A DNA stretch of 64,000 nucleotides from Pleodorina starrii (lineage: Eukaryota; Chlorophyta; Chlorophyceae; Chlamydomonadales; Volvocaceae): NCBI GenBank assembly GCA_030267565.1, contig BRXU01000011.1, positions 186,001-250,000 of the forward strand, written 5' to 3'. Below, piece by piece: positions 24,000 to 35,642 of the stretch. Position numbers and translations under genes: made by a program. Within the stretch, counting starts at the first letter, position 1. Every line of letters starts with the position of its first letter. Below the pieces are notes generated by a model. That model was given only the letters and a program-made list of their open reading frames with translations. It made no database searches and had not been told where the DNA came from.

Positions 24000-25768
24000 T
24001 CAACGGCCTACGCCCCCACCAACCCCACCAACCCCACCAACCCCACCAACCCCACCACCCACGCCTCCCACTACACCACCGGCGGCGCCGCTGCCCGTGC
24101 CGGAGGGCACTCCCCCGCCTCCCACAGCACCGGTGCTCGGAACCGCGCCACCGAGCCCACCCGCACCACCGACCCCGCTCAGACCCCCGACCCCACCACC
24201 CCCACCGACCCCGCCCACGTTGCCGAGCCCGCCCGCGCCCGCGCCACCGACTCCGCCCACTCCACCAACTCCGCCCACGCCACCACCCACAACGCCGGGC
24301 CCGCCGGTGCCGACGCCCGCTCCCGGGGCCCCGACCCCTCCCACACCCGTTCCGGTTACCGCGCCCCCGCCTGCAACGGGGCCCGGAGCTGCAGCTGCGC
24401 CTGCACCACCGCCCGCAATCGGTGCCCCACTTATACCGCCGCCACCGCCGCCGCCGCTGACACCGCCGCCGCCACCACCACCACCACCCGCGCCACTGCT
24501 GACCCCGCCGCCGCTCGGGCTGCCGGGCGATACAGTCGTGGTCGTTTGTCCGGTGCCGCCGACGTAGTTGTTGATGTTGATGACGATGGTCTGCGCGGGT
24601 GCACCGCCGCCACCGCCGCCGCTGCTCGGTCCGCCGCCGCCGCCGCCGCCGCCGCCGGCCGGCGGGCCGGCGGCGGCTGGTGGACCGCCACTACGTGTGG
24701 CGACGATGGTGGTGGTGCCTCCTCGAGGTGAGGTGCGAGTGGAGGTGTAGCGACAGGTCACCTGGGGGCAGCGGCGGCAGTACAGCGGTAGTAGCAGTAC
24801 CAGCGGCAGTACCAGCAGCAGCAGCAGTACCAGCGGGCAGCTGCAGTAGCAGTACCAGCGGCAGTAGCAGTACCAGCGGCAGTAACAGTACCAGCGGGCA
24901 GCGGCAGTGAAGGCAGCAACAGCGGTCGCGACTCGCATCCTGACTCCTCAGTCATTAGGGGGCAGCTCCATCTTTCCCACCGGACGTTCGCCAACGCCGC
25001 CGGCGGTCCCTTGCTTCGGCTCCGTCTGTACCCCATCTCCCCCTCCGGATACCCAACGTGCGGCGCGCCCGCCTGACTGCCCACTTGCAACCTCCCCGAC
25101 ACCCTCCCCCTCTCCCCCACAGCTCCTCTCACCCCCGGCCGACTGCAGGGCCACAGCAGGCTGCGGGCGGTGTGGGCCGCGGCCGTCACATCGTCCAGAT
25201 CGCGGGGGAGTTCGCGGTGCCCGGCGGCAGCCGCCGCAACACCCCCCGACGCAGCTCCCGTGGATTTGGGGGTGGGACGGGAAAGAACGACTCGCGCAGG
25301 CAGCGAAACAGCGGCTGCGGGTTGGAGTACCGATACGGATGACACCACGGCGGTGGAAGCGGGAGGCGTGGGTGGGAGTGGGTGGGTTGACGAAACCTCC
25401 TCAACACGCCAAGATGGACCGGGGAGGCTGAACGCACGTACCGGTAACCCCGAGCGACAGGCAGCGCCCGCCCGCAGCGCTTCTACGGCCGTGTATTTCT
25501 AGCGCGGCACAGGGCCGTGTGCCCTGCGGCAGCGACGTGCCCGCCTCCGTGCCTCCGTGTCTGCGGCTCGTCCCCAGGACCCCAGGATCCCACACGTAGT
25601 AGCAGTGTAGCACCCACCATCGCCTCGCCACTGCAACGCCTCCTCAGATGGGGGCGCCGCGGCGCTGCAGATCATCATCATCAGCAGCAGCACCAGCACC
25701 TCCAATACCACCGTCGCCGCGCGGAGCGCTGCCACCGCAGCTCGCCGCCTCTTTGCCCGTGTGGCCAT
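24000..25768 (-). CDS. Secreted or anchored Gly-rich protein A, unknown function
   Basis: Proposed exons on the - strand: 25768-25618, 25482-25133, 24761-24000; about 420 aa. Exon 1 encodes a basic start then a long hydrophobic segment (VVLEVLVLLLMMMICS, residues about 19-34), a signal peptide or membrane anchor. Exon 2 ends ARSLLWPCSRPG; exon 3 begins VTCRYTS and after Gly/Pro runs carries TIVININNYVGG, then a 150-residue GGVGGVGG tract. The paralogue at 27689-29269 has the same three-exon plan, the same intron phases (1, then 0) and matching landmarks (ALLSPAVGLC; ITCSYS; TIIINVNNYDVGG), which is why I read this strand rather than the PTPP-rich antisense frame. Function unknown; an extracellular-matrix protein is a guess from composition. 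The exon 2 acceptor is the weakest call. Confidence 0.55.
24780..24908. repeat. GCAGTACCAGCG repeat in Gly-rich gene A intron
   Basis: Irregular 6- to 15-bp units (AGTAGCAGTACCAGCGGC) in the second intron of gene A, just upstream of its last exon. No coding content. Confidence 0.7.
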
Positions 25769-27688
25769 GACCGCTGCCGAAGACCTCCCCCTCGGCCGCT
25801 ATCGATTACTCGATGACTAATCGATTAAACCGCTGCGGATTCTTCTGTTAAAGTCAAGTATCAAGGATCTTAAGCCCTCCGCGGTCCGCACGGATGGATG
25901 GATCCCCGTGCCAGCGCCGCGTGGGGGCGGTGTACACCCGCAGCGGGGGTCGCAGGCTCTACGCAGAAGCTACCCTTGTGCAGCTTCCCTTGTAAGCTGA
26001 GAATCTTACCCATACACTGTTGTCCCCACCAGTCGGGTGAAGAAGCTGTCCCCTATGTTCCGTTCGCTGGCTCAGTCCCCTCCAGTGCGCTTCGCGACCC
26101 GTCATGCCCTCCGACTGCCACTCACGCCCCCTACCACCCATGCTCAAGCGCGGCCGTACGACCTAAGTCCGGTGTTCCCTGACAGGCACGCGTGCCGGTT
26201 TGATGGATTCTGGATCCAGGTTGGAGCCCCTGGGGCGGGATCCAACGCGATCCAAAGCCGACCCGTGGGTCGGTGCTGTTGCGGCTGTTGCGGATCTGCC
26301 GCCGGCGGCCGCCGGCGCAGCGCGCCGGGGCGATCCTTTTGCGGTATGCACGGTGTGCATGGCCTATACAGGCAGTCTTGATGCCGCCCGCATTTAGCTT
26401 AAAGTTTATGACGAGTGAAGACGTACGTACGAAGTACCGTAATGTGCAGAGCAGTGCGCGCTTTGCGGGGTCATGGAGCGGGAATCGTTTGTGCCTGGTC
26501 GGGGTCCGAAGATTGCCGACGCGCGTGGCGGACGCCGTGGGCCCCAATGTTGTTGTTGGATCTTCCCGGGCTGGTTTGATTGAGCCAACATCGGGGCCCA
26601 CACCGCCGCCCGCCAGGTGTGCCGTGCAAAGCCTGCGTTGCCCTCCACCCTGAAACTTCCTGCTGAATGCGCCCTTATCCCTCTGTCGGGGCAGTCGAGT
26701 CCGGCTGCAGCGGTTGGAGGCCGGAGGCTGCAGCAGTTCGAGGCCGGACCCTGCCGTCCCCTGGAAGTCTCAGGGAAAGAGGTCCCAGGCTGGGACCCCT
26801 TTCTGCAACCGCGGACTGCGAGGCGGCGCCTGCACAGCTCTTGTTACGGCACTATCGACGCGGCCAGAGTGACACGCGGGCTGGCTCGGGCTGCCCGCGC
26901 TCAGCAAAGGAAGTCGGCCACAGCGCCTCCCAGCACCATCGACAGGAGCTATGAAACGTGTAAAGGTCCCTAGAATGCAAACCTGGCAAGACTTGTAACT
27001 ACGTGGAAGTCACGAGCTCGCGACCCACTGCCCTTCGGCGTCGTGCGGCGGCCTTTCATGCTGCCAGCTGAGACCGCTGGTGCCGCACTCCTTCACTTAC
27101 GAACGTGATTTCCCGATTGCCCGTGAATACCTGCCACTAAATAGCAGTTGAGCTGCGTTGCGCTGCGTTCACATATAAGGTCAACCAAATACCACACAAG
27201 GGGCACAACCCTTCGTGCGGCGAGGCACCTGTCAATCACATGGACGCCTCAGCCTCTCACAGGGGCGGGGTGGAGCACTTCACTACCCGTCCATCCTCTT
27301 AACCGCTTTTTCGCCGCCGTTCCTGCCGCATTGTTTTGGGGGCCAGCGGCAACGGAAGCGCACGGAGCACACACCCTCAGTAGTAAAGCCGGCGAGGGCC
27401 GGCGCTGGCTCTTGGAAGGTTGGGGATATGAAGCCATGCGCTCGGTCAGCATCGTCTTTGGCCCCAGACCCAGAACCACCAACACCCTCGCCTTCAGCCC
27501 CAACACGTACTGCACTTTCTTCTTACCCCTCAACTGGACGAGCACAACAACAGCCCCACGCACGACGACAGCGACAGTCCACGGGTTGCCCTGATGCTGC
27601 CCGCATTGCCACCGTCGTCCGAGGCGGCGGCGGCAGCGGCGGTCTCAGCCCTCGGATACGGCGGCGACGGTGGCGGCAGCGACAGCCC
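25769..27688. promoter_or_regulatory. Shared upstream region of the divergent Gly-rich pair
   Basis: About 1.9 kb separates the two proposed start codons. No supported gene. It holds a GGATCC-rich block near 26205-26255 beside a GACCCGTGGGTC motif at 26260-26271, and TATA-like ACATATAAGG near 27171 that could serve gene B. Core promoters cannot be fixed from sequence alone. Confidence 0.4.
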
Positions 27689-29269
27689 ATGCCGCTGGTG
27701 GCGGCAGCAGCGGCAGCGGCCGTGATGCTGACCGCGCTTACCTCCGTGACGGGGTTAATGGCCGCTTCGGCGCTGCCGCAAGCCGCTGCCGGGCAAAGTC
27801 ACATCACGGGTAAGGGCGTCGCAGTGCCAAGCTGGTCGGAATCACAGAATCACACCGCGACCCACGGGTCAATTATCACGCCGACATCCGGATGCAAGCG
27901 ATCCTGTCTGCCACCGCAGATGAAGAGATGATGCCCTGTCGCCTCTACTCAAACTGCCCGCCACCCCGACCTCAGACTGCCCTGCACACCGACCTCAAAC
28001 TGCCCGCCACCCTGACCCCGCTGACGCTGCCGCGGCTGCACCTCACAATGTCTCAAACCCGATACGTGTGCAGGGGCGCTTACAACCACCCACCGGGGCC
28101 TTGGAGGAGCCAGGGGCCGACGCCCTTCCCACCACCCCCAAGAGGGTCTGCGCGCTCCGAAACCAAACCCAATCCTCGGTGGGGACAGCGGGCACCGCGG
28201 TGGGGAGGTGTTTCTCCGGGGCGGAGCCATTGCAGTTCCCGTCAGTGGAGCCGCCGTCACGCCCTCGGCCACCCGACACCGACCCGCGGGCGAGCTGGCC
28301 GCCGCCGGCGATGCCGCCGGCGCTGCAGGCTGCGCCGGCGGTGGTGATGACGGCGACGGCGGTCGCAGCAATGCGCTGGCCCGCGCCGGTGGGCGCGCTC
28401 TGCTCAGTCCTGCTGTGGGGTTGTGTCAATCCGAGCGGGTGAGTTTGGGACGTCGTCCACTGCGCCCCTGTTCCCCTGGGAGATCCGCCCGGCCGCTTCA
28501 AACGAACCCTATGGGCCGCGCGTGCCGAAACCAATGCCACCCACCATCCCAGCTGCCGTACGACGCCGTACTGACACCCGTACTGATGCCCCCCGTGATC
28601 GTTCCCCAAACGTGATGCCTCCAACCCCCGGATGCCCCCGCTTGCTATAACGCCATCTCCGTCCCTTCGCTGCGGGCATCTTTTTTCTTACTTCCCGCAG
28701 TCCCGCTCCCTAATCCGCCCCACCCACTCCCTCCCCACCAGATAACCTGCAGCTACAGCCTCAATCGACCAAACTACAAGCTCAGAGTTCAGGAGAGTCA
28801 AAGCAACGGCGGCGGCGGCGGCCCCGGCGTCACCCGTACCTTTGAGTACATCAATGCGAACACCGGCGCGGCGGTCACGTCCTCACGCTCGAGAGGATCC
28901 TCCGGCCAGGCCGCCGCTGGCGGCGGCGGCGGCGGCGGCAACGGCGGCGGCGCCGCGCCTGCACGAAGCGGCGGCGGCGGCGGCGGGGGCGTCACGCCTC
29001 TGCCCACGATTATCATCAACGTTAACAACTATGACGTCGGTGGCGGCAACTCGACCGGCGGCAATGCAACCGCGAGGACGACTCCCACCTTTCGGGCCAA
29101 TGCGACGGGCACCGCGGCGGCGGCGGCGGGGGGATCCTCCACCCAATCGACGGAGTCCGTCGCCGCCGCGGCGGCAGCCAGGGCGGCGGCTGACCCGGCA
29201 GCGTCGCCGGAGTCAATGGCGGCGGCAGTGGCGGCGGCGCTGGAGGCGGCAGGCCGCCAACAAGGGTAG
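27689..29269 (+). CDS. Secreted or anchored Gly-rich protein B, unknown function (paralogue of A)
   Basis: Exons 27689-27809, 28074-28438, 28742-29269 (stop TAG); 337 aa; phases 1 and 0 agree and the first 5' splice site is a good GTAAGG. The start gives a signal-like hydrophobic N-terminus ([19 protein letters not shown]). Exon 2 is disordered and ends in GGRALLSPAVGLCQSER. Exon 3 starts ITCSYSLNRPNYKLRV, then Gly runs, the motif TIIINVNNYDVGG, a Thr/Asn region with possible N-glycosylation sites (GGNSTGGNATAR) and an Ala-rich tail. The same landmarks in the same order appear in the - strand gene ending at 24000, so the two form a divergent duplicated pair. An upstream in-frame ATG near 27428 is possible but would bury the signal peptide. 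No function recognised. Confidence 0.6.
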
Positions 29270-31900
29270 ATGGCCGGTAGTAGACCAGGCAGGGTCCAGG
29301 CAGAGGGCCTGGCGCCCACTCAGTGAAACGGCAAACGGGTTGTGTCTGCTGTCTGGTCGCTAGGGCGCGTCTTCTGCGATTCGGCAGGTGCGGTTTGCAC
29401 CGGTGAGGAGGTGATCCTTTCGGGTCCCTTCCATGTGGTTAGCGCGGTTCATTCATACATTAGATACGACAACAGGCGCGAGGGGGCAGCTGGTGCACGT
29501 CTTGCTGCGTTCCTGCGAAAGGTTCGCCTCTCGTGTCGTACCAGCGTCGCTGTTAGTACTTTGCGATGTGAACTGGTGGCCCTTCAACCCTTTCCGAGGG
29601 CGAATCGTGGTGACCAACGGATGGCGGTGGTGGTGGTGGCGCCCTAACGCCGCCGGCAACGGCCTTGGGGCGGACTGGACGTGTGGACGATGAAAGGCGG
29701 TTGGGAATTGGTGGAATCAACCTTTATGGCGGTGGCCTTCGTGGCCGCGTGGCCACCGGACCAAACTGTGGACAGAAACAACTTTTGGAAACGCATTTCT
29801 AAGGAAACGCACCTAAGCAGACATTTTTATTGATGGAGATCGAAAGCGGGATTTTCGTGCGTTGCGAAAGACGGCCGATGGGTGCTGCTGTGGATGCCCG
29901 TTCGCGCCGTGCCGCAAAACGGCCTGCCTGCGCCTGCGCCATTTAAAGTCTACTGAAAGCGCGCTCGAATTCATCCCTGTCCCCGCTCAGGCATATGCAC
30001 CGACGGCGGTCCTTTGCCGCCGCGCACCGTGTCGCGGATGCTTCAAATGCCGTAATGGGTTCACAGCCCCCCGTCCCAGCCAACTGCCGGCCCCCCGTGC
30101 CAAAGCACTGCGACCCGCAGACCATACAACTCCTTCAGTCACATCGTATGTATCCCCGTCGTCACCTACCCTGCTCAACCCAACCCATCGCATCCCAGTC
30201 CGGCCCACGCACCTGCGCTACCGTGACCACACATACACACGACCTGCTCCTAGAAGCTGCCGCACTGTACGACCAGCTATCCGTACTGCCGTACAGTGCC
30301 ACGAAAGTGTGTATTCCGGAGTTAGCGAGAACCCCGGCCGACACTGACACTCACCAGGAATGTGACATCGCCCTCTAGAAGGCACACCACGCGCAATTCC
30401 CGGTCCTCAGTACGACAGTCGTACGTTTGGCCCTGGCCCTGGGCCGCATGTGTGGGGCCGCATCGCCGACGCACAGGCAAGACAAGAGGAGCACCGAAGG
30501 ACACCGAAGACCACACGCGCGCCCCGCGGCAGCGAAACGAGAAACAAAACGCGGCACGCTCCACCCAGCACCGACCCGCGGGTCGGCCGCCCCATAAAAA
30601 CCACCATGCGGAAGTCTCCCATGCAAGTCCCCACTGGACCTCCCCCCTCCGCACCTGTACGGCACCCAGCCCCCGTCACCCACGCCGTCACCCGCGTTAC
30701 ACCCCCGCCCCATAACAGCTCATCCCCGCACCCCACCGCCGCCGCCAACGCCAACCAACGCCATTTCACCCAGCGGCTGCCGCCGCCCCTGCCCCCCCAA
30801 AACTTACAGGCAAGCCAGCAGACACCGCAGCCCCAAACGGGCCCATCGCGTCCTTTGATGCCCACAACCACAACAACAAACCAACTACCAGTACCTGCAG
30901 CGGGAGCCCCTTCAAAGCGGACCAAAGCAGGCCCAGCACCAATCTGTGCGAAACAGGGGGTTCGGGCAGTCGGGCTAACCCGCACGAGCTCCATTTTGAG
31001 GCCCCCCCCCAAGGCCCACAGGCCCGGCCCACACATCCCGGATGTCCGGCCTCGAGCCTTTTGCCCATTCGTCCCGCACCCCGCAGTCGGCCACTGTTCT
31101 GGGTTTTCTGAGCTCTCTAGCTACGAACGCGGCCACGGGGCCCAGAGGGACAGACAGACCGACAAACGCGGCGCCCAAACTGACTGCCGTGTGTATCCAA
31201 CAAGCAAACATATTTAAAAACCTTGCTGCCGTATACGATATCTGAAAGTAAAAGCAAGCTAAACTGCTTGTATGAATCCACCAAGATAGAGCAGGGCCGC
31301 AGCCGCGGGTCGCAGCCGCCGGCCGCGGCACCCGAATGACTGCCGCTCGACCTGGGGCGGCCCCGGCGGGCCCCGGCCCGCCCGGCGGCCCGGGGCGGGG
31401 CCGCTGGGGCCCCTCTGTCGGCCCATTGGAGCACACGGACAACAGGCACACATACACACACCGCTGCTCCCTTTCCGCGCGGCCCCGCCCCCCGAGAAGG
31501 CCAGCACGGTCTCGCCCGCGCCGCATCAGCATCACCTCGCGTTTCCAAGCGCGAGTGCACAGCAGCGACCAAGCCAGCCCTTCGACAGCGGCCCAGGAGG
31601 TGAGGTGAGGTGTTGGCTGGCTGTCTTCTCCTCCCTCCATCTCTTCTTGTCTTCACCTCTGCACGGCGCCGCCGAGCCAGCGCGCTCCACTCGCGCCAAC
31701 AAGGCCTGAACGAGGCAAGAGGCAGTCCTCCACCTCCCCAACTGCCCCCACCCGCACCTCTCCCCCCGACGCGCCCTCTGCCGCCTAGCAAGCTACAGGA
31801 GGCCCAATCCTAGCTGCGCGTCTGCAAGCGTGCCAATATCAACTCCTCAGGCGTCGTACAAGTACCAGCGCCCGGTGTCGTACTACTACTCGTACTACAA
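29270..31900. other. Intergenic, no recognised gene
   Basis: This contains the 3' ends of gene B (+) and PSR1 (-). A 256-codon Pro/Thr/Gln-rich open frame (30450-31217, +) has no recognisable motif and may be chance. A perfect GACCCGCGGGTC palindrome is at 30573-30584. A - strand TGTAA at about 30804-30808 is a distant candidate PSR1 polyadenylation signal. Confidence 0.4.
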
Positions 31901-34900
31901 CTACTGGCCGTAATCGAGCTTCTGGCGCTTCGCGCGATCCGCATCCTCCTCCAACTCATGCTGCTGCTGTTCTTCCCGCTGTTGCTCCTGCTGCTGCTGC
32001 TGCAGATGCTGCAACTGCGCCTGTTGCGGATCCTGCTGCGGCGCGGCGGCGGCGGCTGCGGCAGCTGCTGCTGCGGCGGCGGGAACCGACTCCAGCTCCG
32101 GCATGCTCAGCAGGTCGCCCGCGCCGAGCATGCCTTGCGGCTCTAAGGCACCGCTGTCCAGATCCGTAAAATCCGCAAAGTCAAAGTCCGCCAGCCCGCC
32201 CACGCCGCCGCCTGGGTCGCCCCCCAAGGCGCCCGGCAGCGAGTCCGCCAACCCTAGACCCAACCCCGACGGCTGCTCTGAAGGCGCCCGCTGCTGCGGG
32301 GTTGGCGGCTGCTGCTGCTGCTGGTGATGATGATGGTGGTGATCAGGGTGCGGCTGCTGCTGCTGCGGCTGCTGCGGCTGTTGTTGTTGTTCTGCGACTG
32401 CGGCGGGACCGTGCTCGCCCAGTGACGGGCTCGATGCGTGCAAGTGCCGCTGCATCAGACCGCCGGAGGAGGCCTGCGGCTCGCCGGCGGCGGCGGCGGC
32501 GGGCGACCCGTGGGTCGGTAGTGACCCGTGGGTCGGTAACGATCCGAGCCGTCCGGTCCGCAGCAGCTCCAGTCGCTGCCGGTCCTGCTGCATCGAGTGC
32601 TGCTGCTGCTGGTGGTGTTGCTGCTGTACGGAACTGCCGCCACTGAGGCTGCCGCCGCAAGCACCGCCAATGCCCAACCCGCCGCCGCCGCTGCCACCGC
32701 CGTGGATGGACGACTGGCGTATGAGCTCGACGCCGCCGCGGCCGCTGCCACTGCCCATCGTGTCAAGGTGTGACTGCTGCGGCTGCTGCTGTGGTGGCTG
32801 GTGCTGGTGATGGTGGTGATGATGATGAGGCTGCTGGGCCTGATGCTGCTGCTGCTGTTGCATAATCATGTGGGTCTGGCGCTCCGCCGCCGCCGCCGTC
32901 GGGGGAAGCTGCGCCAGTCCCAGACCGCAGCTGCCGGCGGGGCTCAGCAGCGGCGACGACGCGGCGCCGGCGTCAGCGGCGGCGGTACCGCCGCCACGGC
33001 TGCCGCCGCCGCTACCCTTCCCCCCTCGGTCCTTGGACTTTATCGGCGCCGTGCCGCTGCCCATTTGCTGCTGCTGCTGCTGCTGCGACGCCGACGGCCC
33101 CAGGCCGCCCGACGGGCGACGCTGTACGGCACCGCCGCCGCCGCTGGGCGGCGCGTTGCTGAGCTCTGGCAGTTTGCCCGTAAGGCCCTCTTGCTCCATA
33201 AGGCTGGCGATGTAGCGACCGTGCGCCTCGAGACTCATTTGCAGCTGTCGTTGCGTCTGTGGATGGAGGGTGAGTGTTTGTAAGGTGTGTTTGGGGGGTG
33301 TGTTTGTAGCAAGCACGCAACAAAGGAAGGAAGGAATGAGGCGTGGCTCTTCGGCCGGCTGGAGCCAAGCATCCCTTGGCCCCTTACACCACCGCAGACA
33401 CACACACACACACATACGAAGTTCCGAGGACATCCGTGACTGTGACATAACAGGCGGCGGCGGCGGCGGCGGCGACGGCAGCGGCGGCGACGGCGGCGGC
33501 GACGCTCACCTCCAGCTGCTCGTGCAACCTCTTCTGAAGCTCCATTTGGTACAACAGCGCCTCCTCCAAGTTCCGCCGCGTAGCCGACGGCGCGCTGCCG
33601 CTGCTGCCCGACGTGCCGCCAGGCCGCCGGCTCCCCGACCTGCCCCCCGCCGGCGGCGCGCTGATCGACACCGTCGGCTCCGCCGCCGCGCCAGCGGCGG
33701 CGGCTCCGCCGCCGCCGCCGCAAGCGGCGGTACCGGCGGCGGCGGCGGCGGCTCCGCCGCCCATGCCCGACTGCGTCTCCATCGTACGGTCAACGGAGGC
33801 CGACGGTACGGCAGCCTCGCCGTCGGACGCGTCCGAGTCGGCGGAATCGCCCTGGGTTGTCTCGCCGGGGAGGCGGATGTTGAGACGGTACTTTTGGAGG
33901 TGGCTCTTGATGTGGTAGATCGTGAGGCCGTCGACGCTCATGAGCTTCAGGATGCCTTTGGGCGTGGCCTTCTCCGGACCACCCAGCTGGTTGACAGCTG
34001 CCACGAAGCGGTTGTGCAGCTCGGGCGTCCAGCGCAGGCGGCTCTTGGGCGGGCCCGAGGCTGTGCCGGGGGCGGAGGACAAACAAGGGGAAAACGCATG
34101 GGGGCGGGCGTGGGGCGTGGGGGCGGGGATTTTTAGAGGCGGGGAATTAGAGACGGGACGCAGAGGAGGAGCGGGGAGGCAGAGCGGAGGGCGGCGGGGC
34201 GAGGGCCGGGAAGGGGGTTGGAAGGGATTGCACAGCAGGAGCGAGGATAGGCTGCGGCGCGGTATTGTCTGTTTTGTGTGTTTTAATATTCGTGATGCTG
34301 AGGTCTTGTTCGTTTGACAGCAAGAGTAGAGCGGTTTGTAACATAGCGTGCGGGGCCCTATGCAACCGATGTCGGCGGAAGGAGCGTTGCTGCCTCAAAG
34401 TCGAGGCTGCAAGCTGGAGCTGCCTACTCAATACTTCGGCGGCTCCGCTCGACAAAAAGAGGTCGTGAGGATTGGGTTGGGCAGGGATTGCTGCTTTCAT
34501 GCTGTTTGGCTGAGATATGTTGTGAGGCTGCCGAAACTGCGAATTTTCGAGAGGCAATGTCGGAGGAAGCGAAGAAACTGCCGAAGCCTACCGACGGGTT
34601 GTCGCGCAAGCAGGCAAGGAGAGACCGCGAACACGCGTTGGGCCACGTCATCGTGGAAGCCCTAGGCGCAACGGCGCAATCTTTTCGCCTCGGAAAAAAC
34701 CCAACCCGCGATTCGTTTTCCCGTTTTCAACCCTTCGTGCGTGACAGCGATTCACGGTAAGTCAAGTTCGCGCGTTTCGCAGCCAAATCAGATTGGATCA
34801 CTCAACACACAACCAAAAAATGCGAAAGCGAACCAGGGCGACGGCTGTGCAAGCTGCCCGATGCACAGCCCGTGAATTACCACGCAAACTCATAATAATG

Positions 34901-35642
34901 ACCCAAACTCACGCTTGACATGTGTCGCACGCGCACACAAACATGACGCCAGCAACACGCATGCGGCATCGTTTCGCCTTTCGCTTCCTGCCTTGCTCGC
35001 GCCGCGCCGTGCCGCCGCGCCGCGCCGCGCAAACGACACCGCCCGTATGAGCGTGCAACTACTGCCCATCTATCTAATTATCTAGCTGGACACAGTACAG
35101 TACGGCAGGTAGTACGGCTAGTAATTACCTGCTCGCTGCGGGTGCGCCAGGAAGTGGCCCTGAAGCATACCCGGGTTGAGGCCCACGCCTCCGAGAGCTA
35201 GGTCCGGAAAAGCGGGCGGCTGCAGGCCAGTCACGCCGGGCGGCATTAGGTGCGTCACCCCGGCCATGGGCAGCATGAAGTCGGAGGACTGCAGCAGCGC
35301 CGAGGTGCCATCCGTGGAAGAGCGATGGTGATCTGGGAGCAGCCCGCCCAGCCCGGCCAAACCCGTCGTCGCTTTGCCGCCATATGCGTCAAACTGTAGG
35401 CTCGGGAGGTACTCGTTCGTGGTTGGATTCAACGCAAACTGGCCCATCTGAATGCTGGTTTGTCGTGGGAGAAGCTCCGTCAGCTGGGAGGGGTCCAGCT
35501 GCTGCGTGTGCTGCTGCGGCTGCTGCATCGCGCCCTGGAACGCGCCCAGGGTGTCTGCCGCCGCTGGCTCCGGCCAAAATTCCAAAAGCCAGTCGTCCTC
35601 GGTACCAACTGAAGTGCCGACTATGCGCTCAGCCTTGTCCAT
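31901..35642 (-). CDS. PSR1: PSR1, MYB-CC (GARP) phosphorus-starvation transcription factor
   Basis: Exons 35642-35129, 34060-33510 and 33256-31901 (stop TAG), phases 1 and 0; 806 aa. The start MDKAERIVG opens an acidic N-terminus (DDWLLEFW). Exon 2 carries the single MYB/GARP repeat ([13 protein letters not shown] ... [15 protein letters not shown], residues about 177-228) followed by LNIRLPGE. The MYB-CC coiled coil with LHEQLE (about 330-380) straddles the second intron. The long third exon is Gln/His/Ser-rich with homopolymers and ends in [12 protein letters not shown]1 in Chlamydomonas is the nuclear regulator of phosphate scavenging and of carbon and lipid responses to nutrient stress, related to land-plant PHR1. 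Two GACCCGTGGGTC copies at 32505-32534 encode [12 protein letters not shown] and look like recent in-frame insertions. Confidence 0.93.

Noticed and set aside
24097..24567. PTPPTPP-rich open frame on the + strand (extensin-like)
   Set aside because: The opposite strand is supported by a paralogue with the same motif order, intron phases and splice sites; the Pro-rich frame is its antisense.
30450..31217. 256-codon Pro/Thr/Gln-rich frame
   Set aside because: No recognisable domain, no splice support, and comparable open frames exist on the other strand; it could be coding but I cannot support it.
33390..33416. (CA)n tract in PSR1 intron as another LINE tail
   Set aside because: No TGTAAC or LINE 3'-end sequence precedes it on either strand; a plain microsatellite.
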